Positions 25,117 to 34,277 are shown, counted from the stretch's first letter. The stretch is DNA of 64,000 nucleotides from Microbacterium halotolerans (GCF_003569805.1 NZ_KZ984051.1:244760-308759), one strand, 5' to 3'. Numbers and translations: made by a program. Notes: generated by a model from the sequence alone, not told the origin.

Positions 25117-25968
25117 TCACCGCGACAGCACCGAGGTGCTCACGGCGGCGACGGACTCGGCGACGGCGTCGCGCGCCGGCGCCAGGTAGGTGCGCGGATC
25201 GGTCACGGCGAGATCCGCCTCCAGCGTCTCCCGCACGCGGCGGGTGAAGTCGACGTTGAGCGCCGTGCCGATGTTGATCTTGCGGATCCCGCGCGCAACG
25301 GCGGTGCGCAGCGTCTCGATAGGAACGCCGGATGATCCGTGCAGCACGAGGGGCACCGTCACTTCGGCGGCGATGCGCCCGATCAGGTCGAGGTCGAGCT
25401 GCGCGGTCGCCGAGGTCATCGCGTGGGTGCTGCCGACCGCGACGGCGAGTCCGTCGACGCCCGTCGACGCCACGAACGCCGCCGCCTCGCGCGGGTCCGT
25501 CCTCACGCCTGGCGCATGCGCGCCGTCCTTCCCGCCGATCTCGCCGAGTTCCGCCTCCACCCACAGCGATGCGCCGTGGGCCTCGTGCGCGAGCGCCGCA
25601 GTGGTGCGCACGTTGTCGTCGTAGTCGAGATGCGCCGCATCCACCATGATCGAGGATGTTCCGCGCTGCCGCGCTTCGGCGATGACGGTGTGCGCGAGAC
25701 CGGCGTCCTGCACATGATCGAGATGGATCGACACCGAGCACGACGACGCCGCAGCGAGTTCGCGGCAGGCCGCGACGAGAGGGCCGTGCAGGCCGCCACG
25801 ATGGCGCACGGCGTTCTCGCTGATCTGCAGAATGCCCGGCGCGCCCGCCCGCTCGAGCCCGGCCACGATCCCTTCTGCATGCTCGAGGCCGATCACGTTG
25901 AACGCCAGCACGGCGCCGCCGTCGCGCACGGCCGCATCGACGAGTGCCCCGGTATCCGCGAGACTCAC
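25117..25968 (-). CDS. Class II aldolase of the tagatose/fructose-bisphosphate (KbaY/GatY) type
   Basis: 283 residues from a GTG overlapping the GH4 stop (GTGA). Zinc ligands: His in SIHLDHVQD and in VLHGSSGV. EAELGEIGGKDG is the family loop, and KINIGTALN binds phosphate. It would cleave tagatose- or fructose-1,6-bisphosphate to DHAP and glyceraldehyde-3-phosphate. A second aldolase at 63491 shares a block of 24 identical residues beginning WVEAELGEIGG. Context with GH4, LacC-like kinase and SIS protein favours tagatose-1,6-bisphosphate. Confidence 0.85.
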   Translation of the reverse strand: MSLADTGALVDAAVRDGGAVLAFNVIGLEHAEGIVAGLERAGAPGILQISENAVRHRGGLHGPLVAACRELAAASSCSVSIHLDHVQDAGLAHTVIAEARQRGTSSIMVDAAHLDYDDNVRTTAALAHEAHGASLWVEAELGEIGGKDGAHAPGVRTDPREAAAFVASTGVDGLAVAVGSTHAMTSATAQLDLDLIGRIAAEVTVPLVLHGSSGVPIETLRTAVARGIRKINIGTALNVDFTRRVRETLEADLAVTDPRTYLAPARDAVAESVAAVSTSVLSR

Positions 25969-27281
25969 AGTGCGCTCGTCCGCACGCCGGCACGCAGAGC
26001 CGGAGGGAGCAGCAGCCCGTGGGCCTCGGTCAGCTCGTCGCAGAGCCGCCAGATCTGCTCCGGGGTCAGCGTCGACTGCGCATTCGGGTCCATCAGCACG
26101 GCCTGCCTGACGAGGGAGGGGTCTCCGGTGCGAGCGGCCTCGACGGTCAGGCGCCCGACCGACACGTACGGCTGATTCACCGCGGCGCACTGCACGGGCA
26201 GGGAGCCCATCGGCACGGGCGAGACGCCGGTTCCGTCGACCGTCGCCGGCACTTCCACGACGCAGTCATCAGGCAGATTGTCGATCAGACCGCGGTTGGG
26301 CACGTTCACGTGCACCTCGCTCGGCGTGCCGGTGACGAGGGAATGGATGATCTGCGGAGCGTACTCGCTCGCCCCGTCCGGGAGCTCGAGATCGCGCCCC
26401 GCAGCGAGCGCGTCGCGCGTCGCTTCGAACTCCGCGACGTTCTCACGGCTGATGTCGACGTATTCGAGGGGCTGCAGGCGGAAGCGCTCGACCTGCTCGT
26501 CCGACCGCAGGAACCACGAAAGGTACTCCGCCGAGTGCTCGCTCGTCTCCGTCGGATACCGGCCGAGGCGGCGGAACATCTCGACCCGCACCCGGCGGGC
26601 GAGTTCGTCGTCGCCGCGGATGCGCTCGCTCAGCCGCGGATAGAGGTCCTGCCCGTGGTGCGTCCACTCGAGCAGCCACGCCTGGTGGTTGACTCCTGCC
26701 GCACGGTATCGGGTCTCCTCGAACGGGACGCCGATGAGTTCGGCGAGGTCGTGCGCGGTCCAGTGCACGCTGTGGCAGAGGCCTGCGACCTTGATGTCCG
26801 GGGCGGTGACGGACAGCCACCAGACGTTCATGGCCATCGGGTTCGTGTAGTTGAGCAGCCAGGCGTCAGGGCAGAGATCGCGCATATCCGCGGCCAGATC
26901 GCTCAGCACGGGGAACGTGCGCAGCGCACGGAAGACTCCGCCGATGCCCGTCGTGTCGCCGATCGTCTGGCGCAGCCCATGCCGTGCCGGGATCTCCAGA
27001 TCGGCGAGCGTCGCGTCGATGCCGCCGACCTGGATCATGTTGATGACGAAGTCGGCTCCGTCCAGCGCGGCACGCCTGTCGGTGGTTCCGACGACGACGG
27101 CGCGCGCGCCGAGCCGGTCGCTGACGTGGCTCACCGTCGCCTCCGCCACGGAGAGCCTCGCCGGATCGATGTCGTGCAGCACGAAGCGCGCATCGGCGAG
27201 CTCGGGGAAGCGCAGGATGTCCGCGACGAGCTGCCGGGTGAACACGACGCTTCCCGCGCCGATGAATGCGATGTTGACCAT
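25965..27281 (-). CDS. GH4 alpha-galactosidase/6-phospho-glycosidase-like enzyme
   Basis: 438 residues from MVNIAF at 27281. NAD-binding GAGSVVFTRQL at the N-terminus, then the GH4 metal and catalytic motifs LCHSVHW and GVNHQAWLL. GH4 enzymes need NAD+ and a divalent metal and cleave through an oxidation-elimination route. The CHS/NH pattern without phosphate-recognition features looks more like MelA-type alpha-galactosidases than 6-phospho-beta-glucosidases. It is cytosolic, so imported oligosaccharides would be its substrate. It is divergent from the DeoR-type regulator, with two operator-like motifs in between. Confidence 0.85.
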   Translation of the reverse strand: MVNIAFIGAGSVVFTRQLVADILRFPELADARFVLHDIDPARLSVAEATVSHVSDRLGARAVVVGTTDRRAALDGADFVINMIQVGGIDATLADLEIPARHGLRQTIGDTTGIGGVFRALRTFPVLSDLAADMRDLCPDAWLLNYTNPMAMNVWWLSVTAPDIKVAGLCHSVHWTAHDLAELIGVPFEETRYRAAGVNHQAWLLEWTHHGQDLYPRLSERIRGDDELARRVRVEMFRRLGRYPTETSEHSAEYLSWFLRSDEQVERFRLQPLEYVDISRENVAEFEATRDALAAGRDLELPDGASEYAPQIIHSLVTGTPSEVHVNVPNRGLIDNLPDDCVVEVPATVDGTGVSPVPMGSLPVQCAAVNQPYVSVGRLTVEAARTGDPSLVRQAVLMDPNAQSTLTPEQIWRLCDELTEAHGLLLPPALRAGVRTSAL

Positions 27282-27302
27282 GCGTCGATCATCCTCGAGT
27301 AC

Positions 27303-27315
27303 GCACGTAACGTGC
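27303..27315. promoter_or_regulatory. Palindrome GCACGTAACGTGC upstream of the GH4 gene
   Basis: Perfect 6-bp arms around a single central base, 22-34 bp before the GH4 start. It would overlap the promoter or leader of that gene. Confidence 0.4.
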
Positions 27316-27334
27316 AATAATCAAGGCACAGTTT

Positions 27335-27360
27335 GCGTGATTCGCTCATTTTTTTGACTG
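27335..27360. promoter_or_regulatory. Shared motif of the galactosamine unit, copy 1
   Basis: GCGTGATTCGCTCA, a T-run and GACTG. The same string with one base inserted and three substitutions occurs at 34387-34413 before the AgaS-like gene. On the minus strand the two copies have the same orientation relative to the catabolic gene they precede. Here the motif also lies before the DeoR-type gene at 27407, the likely binder. Confidence 0.6.
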
Positions 27361-27406
27361 TTTCGATTGTATGCATCGCTGAGGCACGAACACAGGAGGC
27401 GTCGAC

Positions 27407-28225
27407 ATGTCCATCGCACAGGCGCAGGCACCGCACGCGACGTCTCGTCGGCGCTCCGACCGGATGGCCCGGATCCTCAGCTATGTGAACGAACGCGGGT
27501 CCGCACGACTCACGGAGATCGCGGACGCCCTCGCCGTGTCGACGGCGACCATGCGCCGCGACCTCACCGACATGGACGAGCAGGGCCTGCTGATCCGTTC
27601 GCACGGCGGCGCGCGCGCCCTCGACCCGGCAACCGAGGTCCCCGTCCAGCTGCGCGACTCCCGTTTCAGGGAGGCCAAGCTGCGCATCGCGGAGCACGCG
27701 GCACGCCTGCTTCCCGACGGCCAGTACTCCGTCGCGATCAGCGGCGGCACGACGGCCGCAGCGGTCGCCAGAGCGCTGACGGTGCGTGACGATCTCTCCG
27801 TCGCGACCAACGCACTCACCACGGCGACGGAGCTGGCCTCCCGCAGCAGACTGACGGTCATCATGACCGGCGGGTTCGTCCGGTCCAGCTCGCTGGAGGC
27901 CGTCGGGGTGCTCGCGGAGAAGACGTTCTCGGCGATCAACGTCGGTACCGCGTTCCTCGGCACGGACGGCATCAGCGCCCGTGGCGGTGCGACCACGCAC
28001 AACGAGACCGAGGCGCGCACCAATCATGCGATGGTGACGCAGGCCGATCGGGTCGTGGTGGTGGCGGACGGGTCGAAGATCGGGCGGGCGACGCTGGCGA
28101 AGGTCGCAGAGCTGTCGGAGATCGATGTGCTCGTCACCGACTCGTCCGCCGACCAGCGCGAGCTCGAGGCCATCGCGGCGGCCGGCGTCGATGTTCAGGT
28201 CGTGGCGGACGCGCAGGAAGGCTGA
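27407..28225 (+). CDS. DeoR-family transcriptional regulator of the galactosamine unit
   Basis: 272 residues, with GGAGG seven bases before the ATG. N-terminal HTH: RMARILSYVNERGSARLTE, ALAVSTATMRRDL and the family wing IRSHGGAR. The C-terminal sensor domain has SISGGTTAAAVA-like and FLGTDGISARGGATTHN motifs and a late VVVVADGSKIGR, where a phosphosugar would bind. It is divergent from the GH4 operon and convergent with the LacC-like gene, with which it overlaps by 31 bp at the 3' ends. Confidence 0.88.
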   Translation: MSIAQAQAPHATSRRRSDRMARILSYVNERGSARLTEIADALAVSTATMRRDLTDMDEQGLLIRSHGGARALDPATEVPVQLRDSRFREAKLRIAEHAARLLPDGQYSVAISGGTTAAAVARALTVRDDLSVATNALTTATELASRSRLTVIMTGGFVRSSSLEAVGVLAEKTFSAINVGTAFLGTDGISARGGATTHNETEARTNHAMVTQADRVVVVADGSKIGRATLAKVAELSEIDVLVTDSSADQRELEAIAAAGVDVQVVADAQEG

Positions 28226-29184
28226 TCCGTCAGCGCGGACGCGCCGGAGAACGAGTCCACCCGGATGTCCGCCGCGAGCCGGCGCGCCATGGCGGCGTCC
28301 AGCCGCGCGGCGCCGGGGAGCTGAGCGTTGGCCGCACCGGCGGCTGTGCCCAACGGGAGCGCTTCCCGCAGCGAGAGCGACGCTTCGAATGCGACCATCA
28401 GCCCGCCGAGGAAGGAGTCGCCGCTGCCGACGGGGAATGCTCCCACAGGGCCGCTTCTGCGCGCCCTGAGCACCTCTCCCCCGTCGGATCCCCATGCCCC
28501 GTCCTCGCCGTCCGTGACCACGACGCACGATGAGCGCCCCACGCCGGAGACGAACCCGTGCAGACGGGAGACCAGAAGGTCACCCGGAGCGTCAGGGGCG
28601 CAGCCGAGCAGCTCCACCGCTTCGGCACGGTTCACCTTGACGAGATCGGGCCCTGCCTCTGCACCCGCTCGCAGGGCGGGCCCGTGGGTGTCGAGTGCGA
28701 TCCGGCCGCCGGCGCCGCGCACGCGCCGCACCACTTCGGCGACCGTCTCAGGGGCGAGGTTCTGCGGAAGGCCTCCGGAGAGCAGGAACCAGTCGCCGGC
28801 CGCATCCCGCCCTCCCAGAGCGGTGTCCAGCACGAGGTCGACCTCGGCGGCGGATACCGCGACCGGCCTCTCGTAGATCTCGGTGAGCTCGCCCGCGCCG
28901 ACATCGAAGATCGACACGCAGGTGCGCGTCGGCGTCGCCCCGTCGATCGCGGTCAGTGAGACGCCGTCGCCGCGAGCGGCATCCGCCACGTCCGCGCCTG
29001 CTCCGCCGGCGAGGACGGCGACGGCGGCGACGTCCCGTGCGCCGAGTGCCACGGCCGCGCGCGCAGCGTTGAGCGACTTCCCACCGGCGACCCTCACCAC
29101 TTCGCGGGGGCGCTGGATCCCCTGCAGGCGGTCGACGACATAGGTCACGTCGAGCGCCGGACTCAGCGCGAGCGCAGTGATCAC
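28195..29184 (-). CDS. LacC/1-phosphofructokinase-type PfkB kinase
   Basis: 329 residues from a GTG overlapping the preceding kinase stop (GTGA). The ALSPALDVTYVVD start and GGKSLNAARAAVALG are typical of the 1-phosphofructokinase/tagatose-6-phosphate kinase branch. The catalytic Asp lies in VGSGDSFLGGL. It would phosphorylate tagatose-6-phosphate (or fructose-1-phosphate) at the remaining terminal hydroxyl, producing the substrate of the class II aldolase at 25117. It is the last gene of the minus-strand importer operon. Confidence 0.8.
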   Translation of the reverse strand: MITALALSPALDVTYVVDRLQGIQRPREVVRVAGGKSLNAARAAVALGARDVAAVAVLAGGAGADVADAARGDGVSLTAIDGATPTRTCVSIFDVGAGELTEIYERPVAVSAAEVDLVLDTALGGRDAAGDWFLLSGGLPQNLAPETVAEVVRRVRGAGGRIALDTHGPALRAGAEAGPDLVKVNRAEAVELLGCAPDAPGDLLVSRLHGFVSGVGRSSCVVVTDGEDGAWGSDGGEVLRARRSGPVGAFPVGSGDSFLGGLMVAFEASLSLREALPLGTAAGAANAQLPGAARLDAAMARRLAADIRVDSFSGASALTDQPSCASATT

Positions 29185-30146
29185 GATGCCACCGCCGCGC
29201 GCAGCTCGGCCAGGTCCGCTTGTCCGGCGGTTCCGCCCGGTCGTCCCGTCGACATCGATCCGGCCGTCGTCGCCCAGCGCAGCCGGTCGCGCTCGAGTTC
29301 GACGCCGTGCGCGAGCGCCGCCAGATATCCCGCGTCGAAGCTGTCCCCCGCTCCCGTCGTGTCGACGACCTGGACGGTGAGGCCCGGTGCGCTCTCCCGC
29401 GCCTCGTCGGCGCGCACGGACCAGCCTCCACGGGCGCCGTCCTTCACGACGACCCGCGGCCCGCGGTGCGAGATCCTGCGTGCGAGGTCCTCGTCGCGCT
29501 CGCCCGTGTCGCCGAGCGACCGAGCGATCGCCTGCAGCTCGTTCCGATTGGGCAGCAGCAGATCGAGGTGAGGCAGTGCGCGTTCGACACCGTGCCAGTT
29601 CTCGCTCGGATCCCAGTTGGTATCGAGGGATGTCGTCCATCCGGCGGCGCGTGCGGCTGCGAGCACAGAAGGCAGTTCGACCGCCAGAGACGGCTGCAGG
29701 AAGTAGCTCGCGACGTGCAGGATGCCCGGCGCCCCTCGCCACGCTTCGAGGCCGGAGATCACATCGTCCGCGGCGAGCAGCGGGATCGCACCGGGCGCCG
29801 TCAGGATCGCGCGATCCTCCGGCGCGGACAGGATGACCGACACTCCCGTCGCAGCGGTGGCCGTGGCGGCGACCCCTGCCACGTCGACTCCGTTTCCGCG
29901 AAGCGCATCGAGAGCGAATCTGCCGAAGGCGTCGTCCCCCACTCGCGCCATCAGGGCAGTCGGCGCTCCGAGTCTCGCCGTGCCGCTGGCGACGATGCTG
30001 GCAGACCCTCCCAGCACCAGGTCCGCACGATCGAGCAGCTGCTCGGCCTGGCCGAACCGCGGCACGACATCGCCGCGGAGCACCAGGTCGACGTTCGCAT
30101 CCCCGACGACGAGGATCGGACGCGCGTCCGGAGTCGAACGGCTCAT
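29181..30146 (-). CDS. PfkB-family sugar kinase (ribokinase-like)
   Basis: 321 residues, with the ATG overlapping the permease stop (ATGA). GGSASIVASGTARLGA is the first PfkB signature, and DTTGAGDSFDAGYLAAL holds the catalytic Asp. It differs from the LacC-like kinase next to it and may phosphorylate the incoming monosaccharide (galactosamine, galactose or a derivative) at a first position. It lies between the importer permeases and the LacC-like kinase in one operon. Confidence 0.85.
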   Translation of the reverse strand: MSRSTPDARPILVVGDANVDLVLRGDVVPRFGQAEQLLDRADLVLGGSASIVASGTARLGAPTALMARVGDDAFGRFALDALRGNGVDVAGVAATATAATGVSVILSAPEDRAILTAPGAIPLLAADDVISGLEAWRGAPGILHVASYFLQPSLAVELPSVLAAARAAGWTTSLDTNWDPSENWHGVERALPHLDLLLPNRNELQAIARSLGDTGERDEDLARRISHRGPRVVVKDGARGGWSVRADEARESAPGLTVQVVDTTGAGDSFDAGYLAALAHGVELERDRLRWATTAGSMSTGRPGGTAGQADLAELRAAVAS

Positions 30147-31048
30147 CCCTTCACCCCCGAGAACGACATGGTCGCGATGAACTGTCGCTGTGCGACCACG
30201 AAGAAGACGATGAGTGGGAGCGTGGCGACCACGTTCGCCGCCATCAGCAGCGACCAGTCGGTGCGCCGCGCTCCCTGGAAGTTCGTGATGCCCAGCTGCA
30301 CGGTGAACGCGCCGGGGTCGTTGATCGCGATGAGCGGCCACACCAGATCGTTCCACGACCCCAGCAGCGTGAAGATCGCGAGAGTGGCGAGGGCCGGCCG
30401 CGCCAGCGGAAAGATGATCCGCCAGAACGTGCCGAACTTCGAGCAGCCGTCCAGCAGCGCGGCCTCCTCGAGCTCCGCCGGCAGCGATAGGAAGAACTGC
30501 CGCATCAGGAAGATGCCGAAGGTCGTCGCCAGCCACGGCACGATCGCGGCCATCAGTGTGTCGATGATGCCCACGGAGGCGAACATCACGTAGGTGGGGA
30601 CCATCAGCAGCTGCGTCGGGATCATGATCGTCGCCACGATCATCATGAAGCTCACGTCTCGGCCGGCGAATCGCAGTCGAGCGAACCCGTACCCCGCCAG
30701 GGAGCAGAGCACGATGTGCGAGGCGATTCCGGCGGCGGAGACGATCACGGAGTTGCCCAGCCACAGCAGGATGTCCGACTGCTGGAACAGCTTCGCATAG
30801 CCGTCGAACGTCAGCGCCGAAGGGATGAAGCTCGGCGGGAACCGGTTGATCTCGGATTCGGGCGTGAGAGATGTGATGAACATCTGAAGGAACGGAATCG
30901 CGAAGACGAGCGAGACCGGGATGAGCAGCAGGTGCGCCCAGGAACGGCGACGGCGACGCTTCCTCTGCACGATGACCGCGCGCGTCGTCGTCGGAGCCGT
31001 GCTCGGGCTCGAGCTCTGCGGCAGACCTCTGTCGATGAGCGTCGTCAT
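30143..31048 (-). CDS. CUT1 sugar ABC permease (MalG-like)
   Basis: 301 residues with six membrane helices after a basic N-terminal tail (QRKRRRRRSW). The EAA loop is EEAALLDGCSKFGTFWRIIFP. The C-terminal FSGVKG ending is typical of MalG-type subunits. The ATG overlaps the stop of the partner permease. No ATPase gene is in the operon, so a shared MsiK/UgpC-type ATPase from elsewhere must energise it. Confidence 0.9.
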   Translation of the reverse strand: MTTLIDRGLPQSSSPSTAPTTTRAVIVQRKRRRRRSWAHLLLIPVSLVFAIPFLQMFITSLTPESEINRFPPSFIPSALTFDGYAKLFQQSDILLWLGNSVIVSAAGIASHIVLCSLAGYGFARLRFAGRDVSFMMIVATIMIPTQLLMVPTYVMFASVGIIDTLMAAIVPWLATTFGIFLMRQFFLSLPAELEEAALLDGCSKFGTFWRIIFPLARPALATLAIFTLLGSWNDLVWPLIAINDPGAFTVQLGITNFQGARRTDWSLLMAANVVATLPLIVFFVVAQRQFIATMSFSGVKG

Positions 31049-31962
31049 ACGGACTCTCCCTTCGCCGTGCGCCGCTGCGCGATGACCACGATGAGTGTGA
31101 TGCCGAGCGTCAGCGCGAACAGGCCATATGCGACGGCCGACGCGTATCCGAACTCGAGCTCCCGGAACGCGGCGTTCCAGAGGTAGTAGACGATGGTCTC
31201 CGTCGCGCCGAGCGGGCCGCCGCGGGTGGTCGTGTACACGACGTCGAAGAGCTGGATCGCCTGGATGCCCTGCCAGATCGTGACGAAGACGGTGACGGGA
31301 GCGAGCTGCGGGAAGATCACGCGCCAGAACGTCTGCCAGCGACTCGCACCGTCGACCCTGGCCGCCTCCGACAGCTCGGCGGGGATATCCTGCAGCGCCG
31401 CGAGGTAGATCACCGTCGTCAGCGCCGCCTGGCCCCACACCGACATGATCGCGATGACGAGCATCGCCTGCGCCGGGTCTTCGAGCCATCCCTGCTGCGG
31501 GAGCCCGAGGGTCCTGAGCAGGTTGTTGACGAGCCCGAACTGGGGGTTGAACAGGTAGGTGGTGAGGATTCCCGTCGCAGCGGCCGACACGACGAAGGGC
31601 AGGAAGATGAGCGTGCGATACAGCCCGACGAGGATGATCCGTCGGTTCAGCGCGACGGCCAGGCCGAGGCCGAGCAGCACGGAGGCCGGCACGAACATCG
31701 CCGAGTACACGAGCGTGTGCATCACGGCGGCACCGAGATCGGCGTCTGCGGCCATGTCGGCGTAGTTTCCGCCGCCCACCCACTCGGGTTCGGAGAATCC
31801 GTTCCACTCCTGCAGCGACAGCAGGAACGCCCACACTGCGGGGAAGATCGACAGGCCGAGCACGATCAGGGTCGCCGGCCCGACGAACCCCCAGCCCGTC
31901 GCGGTGTCGCGCGCGCGGCGCAGCCGGATGCCCGGCCGCCGCGCTGGGGCGCTCACCGTCAT
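31045..31962 (-). CDS. CUT1 sugar ABC permease (MalF/UgpA-like)
   Basis: 305 residues and six membrane helices. EAA loop SEAARVDGASRWQTFWRVIFP. The ATG overlaps the binding-protein stop (ATGA). It pairs with the MalG-like permease that follows to form the pore for the oligosaccharide or amino sugar captured by the lipoprotein upstream. Confidence 0.9.
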   Translation of the reverse strand: MTVSAPARRPGIRLRRARDTATGWGFVGPATLIVLGLSIFPAVWAFLLSLQEWNGFSEPEWVGGGNYADMAADADLGAAVMHTLVYSAMFVPASVLLGLGLAVALNRRIILVGLYRTLIFLPFVVSAAATGILTTYLFNPQFGLVNNLLRTLGLPQQGWLEDPAQAMLVIAIMSVWGQAALTTVIYLAALQDIPAELSEAARVDGASRWQTFWRVIFPQLAPVTVFVTIWQGIQAIQLFDVVYTTTRGGPLGATETIVYYLWNAAFRELEFGYASAVAYGLFALTLGITLIVVIAQRRTAKGESV

Positions 31963-33299
31963 TCGTCCTCCAGAGCGGCGGTGGCGTCATCCGCTGCGTC
32001 TTCCAGAGCCTGCTGAGGCTCTGCCTGCCCCTGCAGGACCTGCGAGATCGCCGTGCCGATCGCCTCGGACAGGTTGACGTAGCCGGGGACGGTCGGCCGC
32101 GGAATCGTCGCGTTCTCGCTGTTCGCAGCCATCACGTCGAGACCGGGCATCTGTTCGACCTGCTCCTGGAACTCCGGAGTCTCCGTCTCGCTCTCGCGCA
32201 GCGGCAGGTTCCCGTAGACCACGTTCCAGCGCACATCCTGCTCCGCAGCCGTCAGCCACTTCATGAACTCGTACGACCAGTGCTCGCGGTTCGGGTCCTC
32301 GTGGTCGAACATCACCCAGATGTCCGCACCGGAGATCGTGGTGTGGTCACCGTCCGTGCCGGGCAGCGGAACGACGCCGTAGTCCGTGCCCGCGGTCTGC
32401 AGGTCGTAGAGCGTCCACGGTCCCGACGTGATCATGCCGATCTGGTCGCTGGCGAAGAACTGCCCGAACTTCGTGTCGGTCTGATCCAGGTACACGGATT
32501 CGTCGTCGACGGCCATCTCCTGCAGGAAGGTGAGCGCGTCGACGCCCTCCTGAGAGTCGAACGTCGCCTCGGCGTCGTCGAGGATCTGTCCGCCTCGCTG
32601 CCACAGGTGGGGCCAGAACTGCCACGTCGTCTCCTCGGAACCCGACACGGAGTATCCGTACCCGTAGGTCTTGGTGGCGGGGTCGGTGAGCTCGGCCGCG
32701 GCCTCGCGGAAGTCCTGCCACGTCCAGTCCTCGGTCGGGTAGTCGACGCCCGCAGCGTCGAAGACCGTCTTGTTGTAGATCAGGGAGATGTTGTCCACGA
32801 CGGCGGGGAAGCCGATCGTGGCGCCGCCCTCCGGCTGAGCGGTCGCCTGTGCCGCACCGGAGAACTCCTCCCATCCCACCTCGGAGTCCTCACTCAGCCG
32901 GTCCGTGATGTCGAGGGTCCGGTCGGAGCCGGCGAGTTCGCTCGCCCACGATCCGAACGCGTACGAGATGTCTGGGTAGGTGCCTCCCGCGAACGACGAC
33001 GACAGCTTCTGCAGCAGATCTTCGGTCGACGGAGCGCCCGAGGACATCTCGATCGTGACGTTCGGGTGCTCCTGCTCGAATTCGTCCGCGAGGCCCTCCA
33101 GGATCGTCTGGGCCTGATCCGCCTGCCCCGTCCACCATGTCAGGGTGACGTCGGCATCCGGATCGAGGCTCGTCGCCGGCTGCGCTCCGGATGAGCAGGC
33201 GGCGAGTCCCAGGGCGGCGGATGCGGCGATCGCGACGGCCGCGGTACGGCGGCGGATCGTGCGGCTGTGACGGAATGCGCTGTGGTGGTGGCGAATCAT
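31959..33299 (-). CDS. Extracellular sugar-binding lipoprotein of the CUT1 importer
   Basis: 446 residues. A basic, His-rich start and hydrophobic core end in lipobox LAAC. The mature protein has the SBP_bac type 1 layout: LTWWTGQADQAQTILE, YNKTVFDAAGVDYP and GPWTLYD. It binds a mono- or oligosaccharide outside the membrane. A Shine-Dalgarno GAGGAAG lies 6 bp before the ATG and is repeated 18 bp further upstream in an identical 14-bp block. It is first in the importer operon, 93 bp after the SIS gene. Confidence 0.9.
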   Translation of the reverse strand: MIRHHHSAFRHSRTIRRRTAAVAIAASAALGLAACSSGAQPATSLDPDADVTLTWWTGQADQAQTILEGLADEFEQEHPNVTIEMSSGAPSTEDLLQKLSSSFAGGTYPDISYAFGSWASELAGSDRTLDITDRLSEDSEVGWEEFSGAAQATAQPEGGATIGFPAVVDNISLIYNKTVFDAAGVDYPTEDWTWQDFREAAAELTDPATKTYGYGYSVSGSEETTWQFWPHLWQRGGQILDDAEATFDSQEGVDALTFLQEMAVDDESVYLDQTDTKFGQFFASDQIGMITSGPWTLYDLQTAGTDYGVVPLPGTDGDHTTISGADIWVMFDHEDPNREHWSYEFMKWLTAAEQDVRWNVVYGNLPLRESETETPEFQEQVEQMPGLDVMAANSENATIPRPTVPGYVNLSEAIGTAISQVLQGQAEPQQALEDAADDATAALEDE

Positions 33300-33392
33300 G
33301 ATTGCTTCCTCTGCGGGTTGTGCTTCCTCTGCGGACTGCTCATCGACCGGTCTGCGGCGGGTCGCCGGAGCTCCCGCCGTCAGAGTCTCATC

Positions 33393-34277
33393 TCAGCTCA
33401 GAACGACGGATCGCGTCAGGTGTCGGGGCGAATCGGGGTCGAGCCCCCGCTCCTCGGCCAAGCGGATGGCGAGGGTCTGGGCGAGAGCCAGTTGGATCAA
33501 GGGGTCGACGTCGTGGTGCAGGACCTCGGCGCCCGTGCGCCGCACGTCGTCCGCGAGCGCGGAGTCGAGGTCGCCGAAGAGCGTGACGAGCGACCCCGTA
33601 CCGGCGACGGCGATCGGGCCGTGACGGTAGTCGAGCGCGGGGTAGGCTTCCGACCACGCCTGCGCCGCCTCACGGATCTTCAGCGCCGCTTCCTGCGCCA
33701 GCCCTCTGGTCCACGCGCGACCGAGGAAGACGAAGTGCGAGTGATCGGCGACGCGCACGGGCAGCGGGCGCGCCAGCGCGGCCTCGCACTGCGCGGCCAG
33801 ATCCGTGAGCTCCTCGCCGAATGCGCGGCGCGCGAGCACCAGCACGGTGCTCGGGAATCGGGTCTGCACGACGGAGCTCTCGTCGGCGAAGTCGAGAACC
33901 AGCGCCTGATCGACGGCGGCTGCGACGGGTGAGCCCTCGACGCCGACGATCGCAGTGGTCGCCGTCCCCGACGGCACCTGGTCGAGCACGGCGAGCACTT
34001 CGCTCGTCGTGCCGGACCTGCTGATCACGACGATCCGGTCGTAGGTGCGCCCCGGCAGCCATTCCGATGCGTATCCCGCGTCGGTCACCCCGTGCCCCGC
34101 GGTCTCGCGCAGCATCGCAATCGACTCGGACACGTAGGCGCTGGTACCGCACCCGAGGAAGAGCACGCGCTCTCCCCGCCTTCCGAAGGCGGGGATGCTG
34201 ATGTCGAGTTCCAGCGCCTGCCGCCACACCGCAGGCTGGCTCAGAATCTCACGTTCGGTCACGTTGCTCGTGCGCAA
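33393..34277 (-). CDS. SIS-domain sugar isomerase/deaminase (AgaS-like)
   Basis: 294 residues with two SIS domains: LFLGCGTSAYVSES near residue 40 and ISRSGTTSEVLAVL near residue 85, then a second fold ending in DPLIQLALAQTLAIRLAEERGL. Related proteins isomerise or deaminate hexosamine-6-phosphates; AgaS converts galactosamine-6-phosphate to tagatose-6-phosphate. It lacks the glutamine-hydrolysing domain of GlmS. The TTG at 34277 is chosen because AAGG lies 6 bp before it; a GTG at 34262 is the alternative. It heads the minus-strand importer operon, and the shared motif lies upstream. Confidence 0.8.
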   Translation of the reverse strand: MRTSNVTEREILSQPAVWRQALELDISIPAFGRRGERVLFLGCGTSAYVSESIAMLRETAGHGVTDAGYASEWLPGRTYDRIVVISRSGTTSEVLAVLDQVPSGTATTAIVGVEGSPVAAAVDQALVLDFADESSVVQTRFPSTVLVLARRAFGEELTDLAAQCEAALARPLPVRVADHSHFVFLGRAWTRGLAQEAALKIREAAQAWSEAYPALDYRHGPIAVAGTGSLVTLFGDLDSALADDVRRTGAEVLHHDVDPLIQLALAQTLAIRLAEERGLDPDSPRHLTRSVVLS

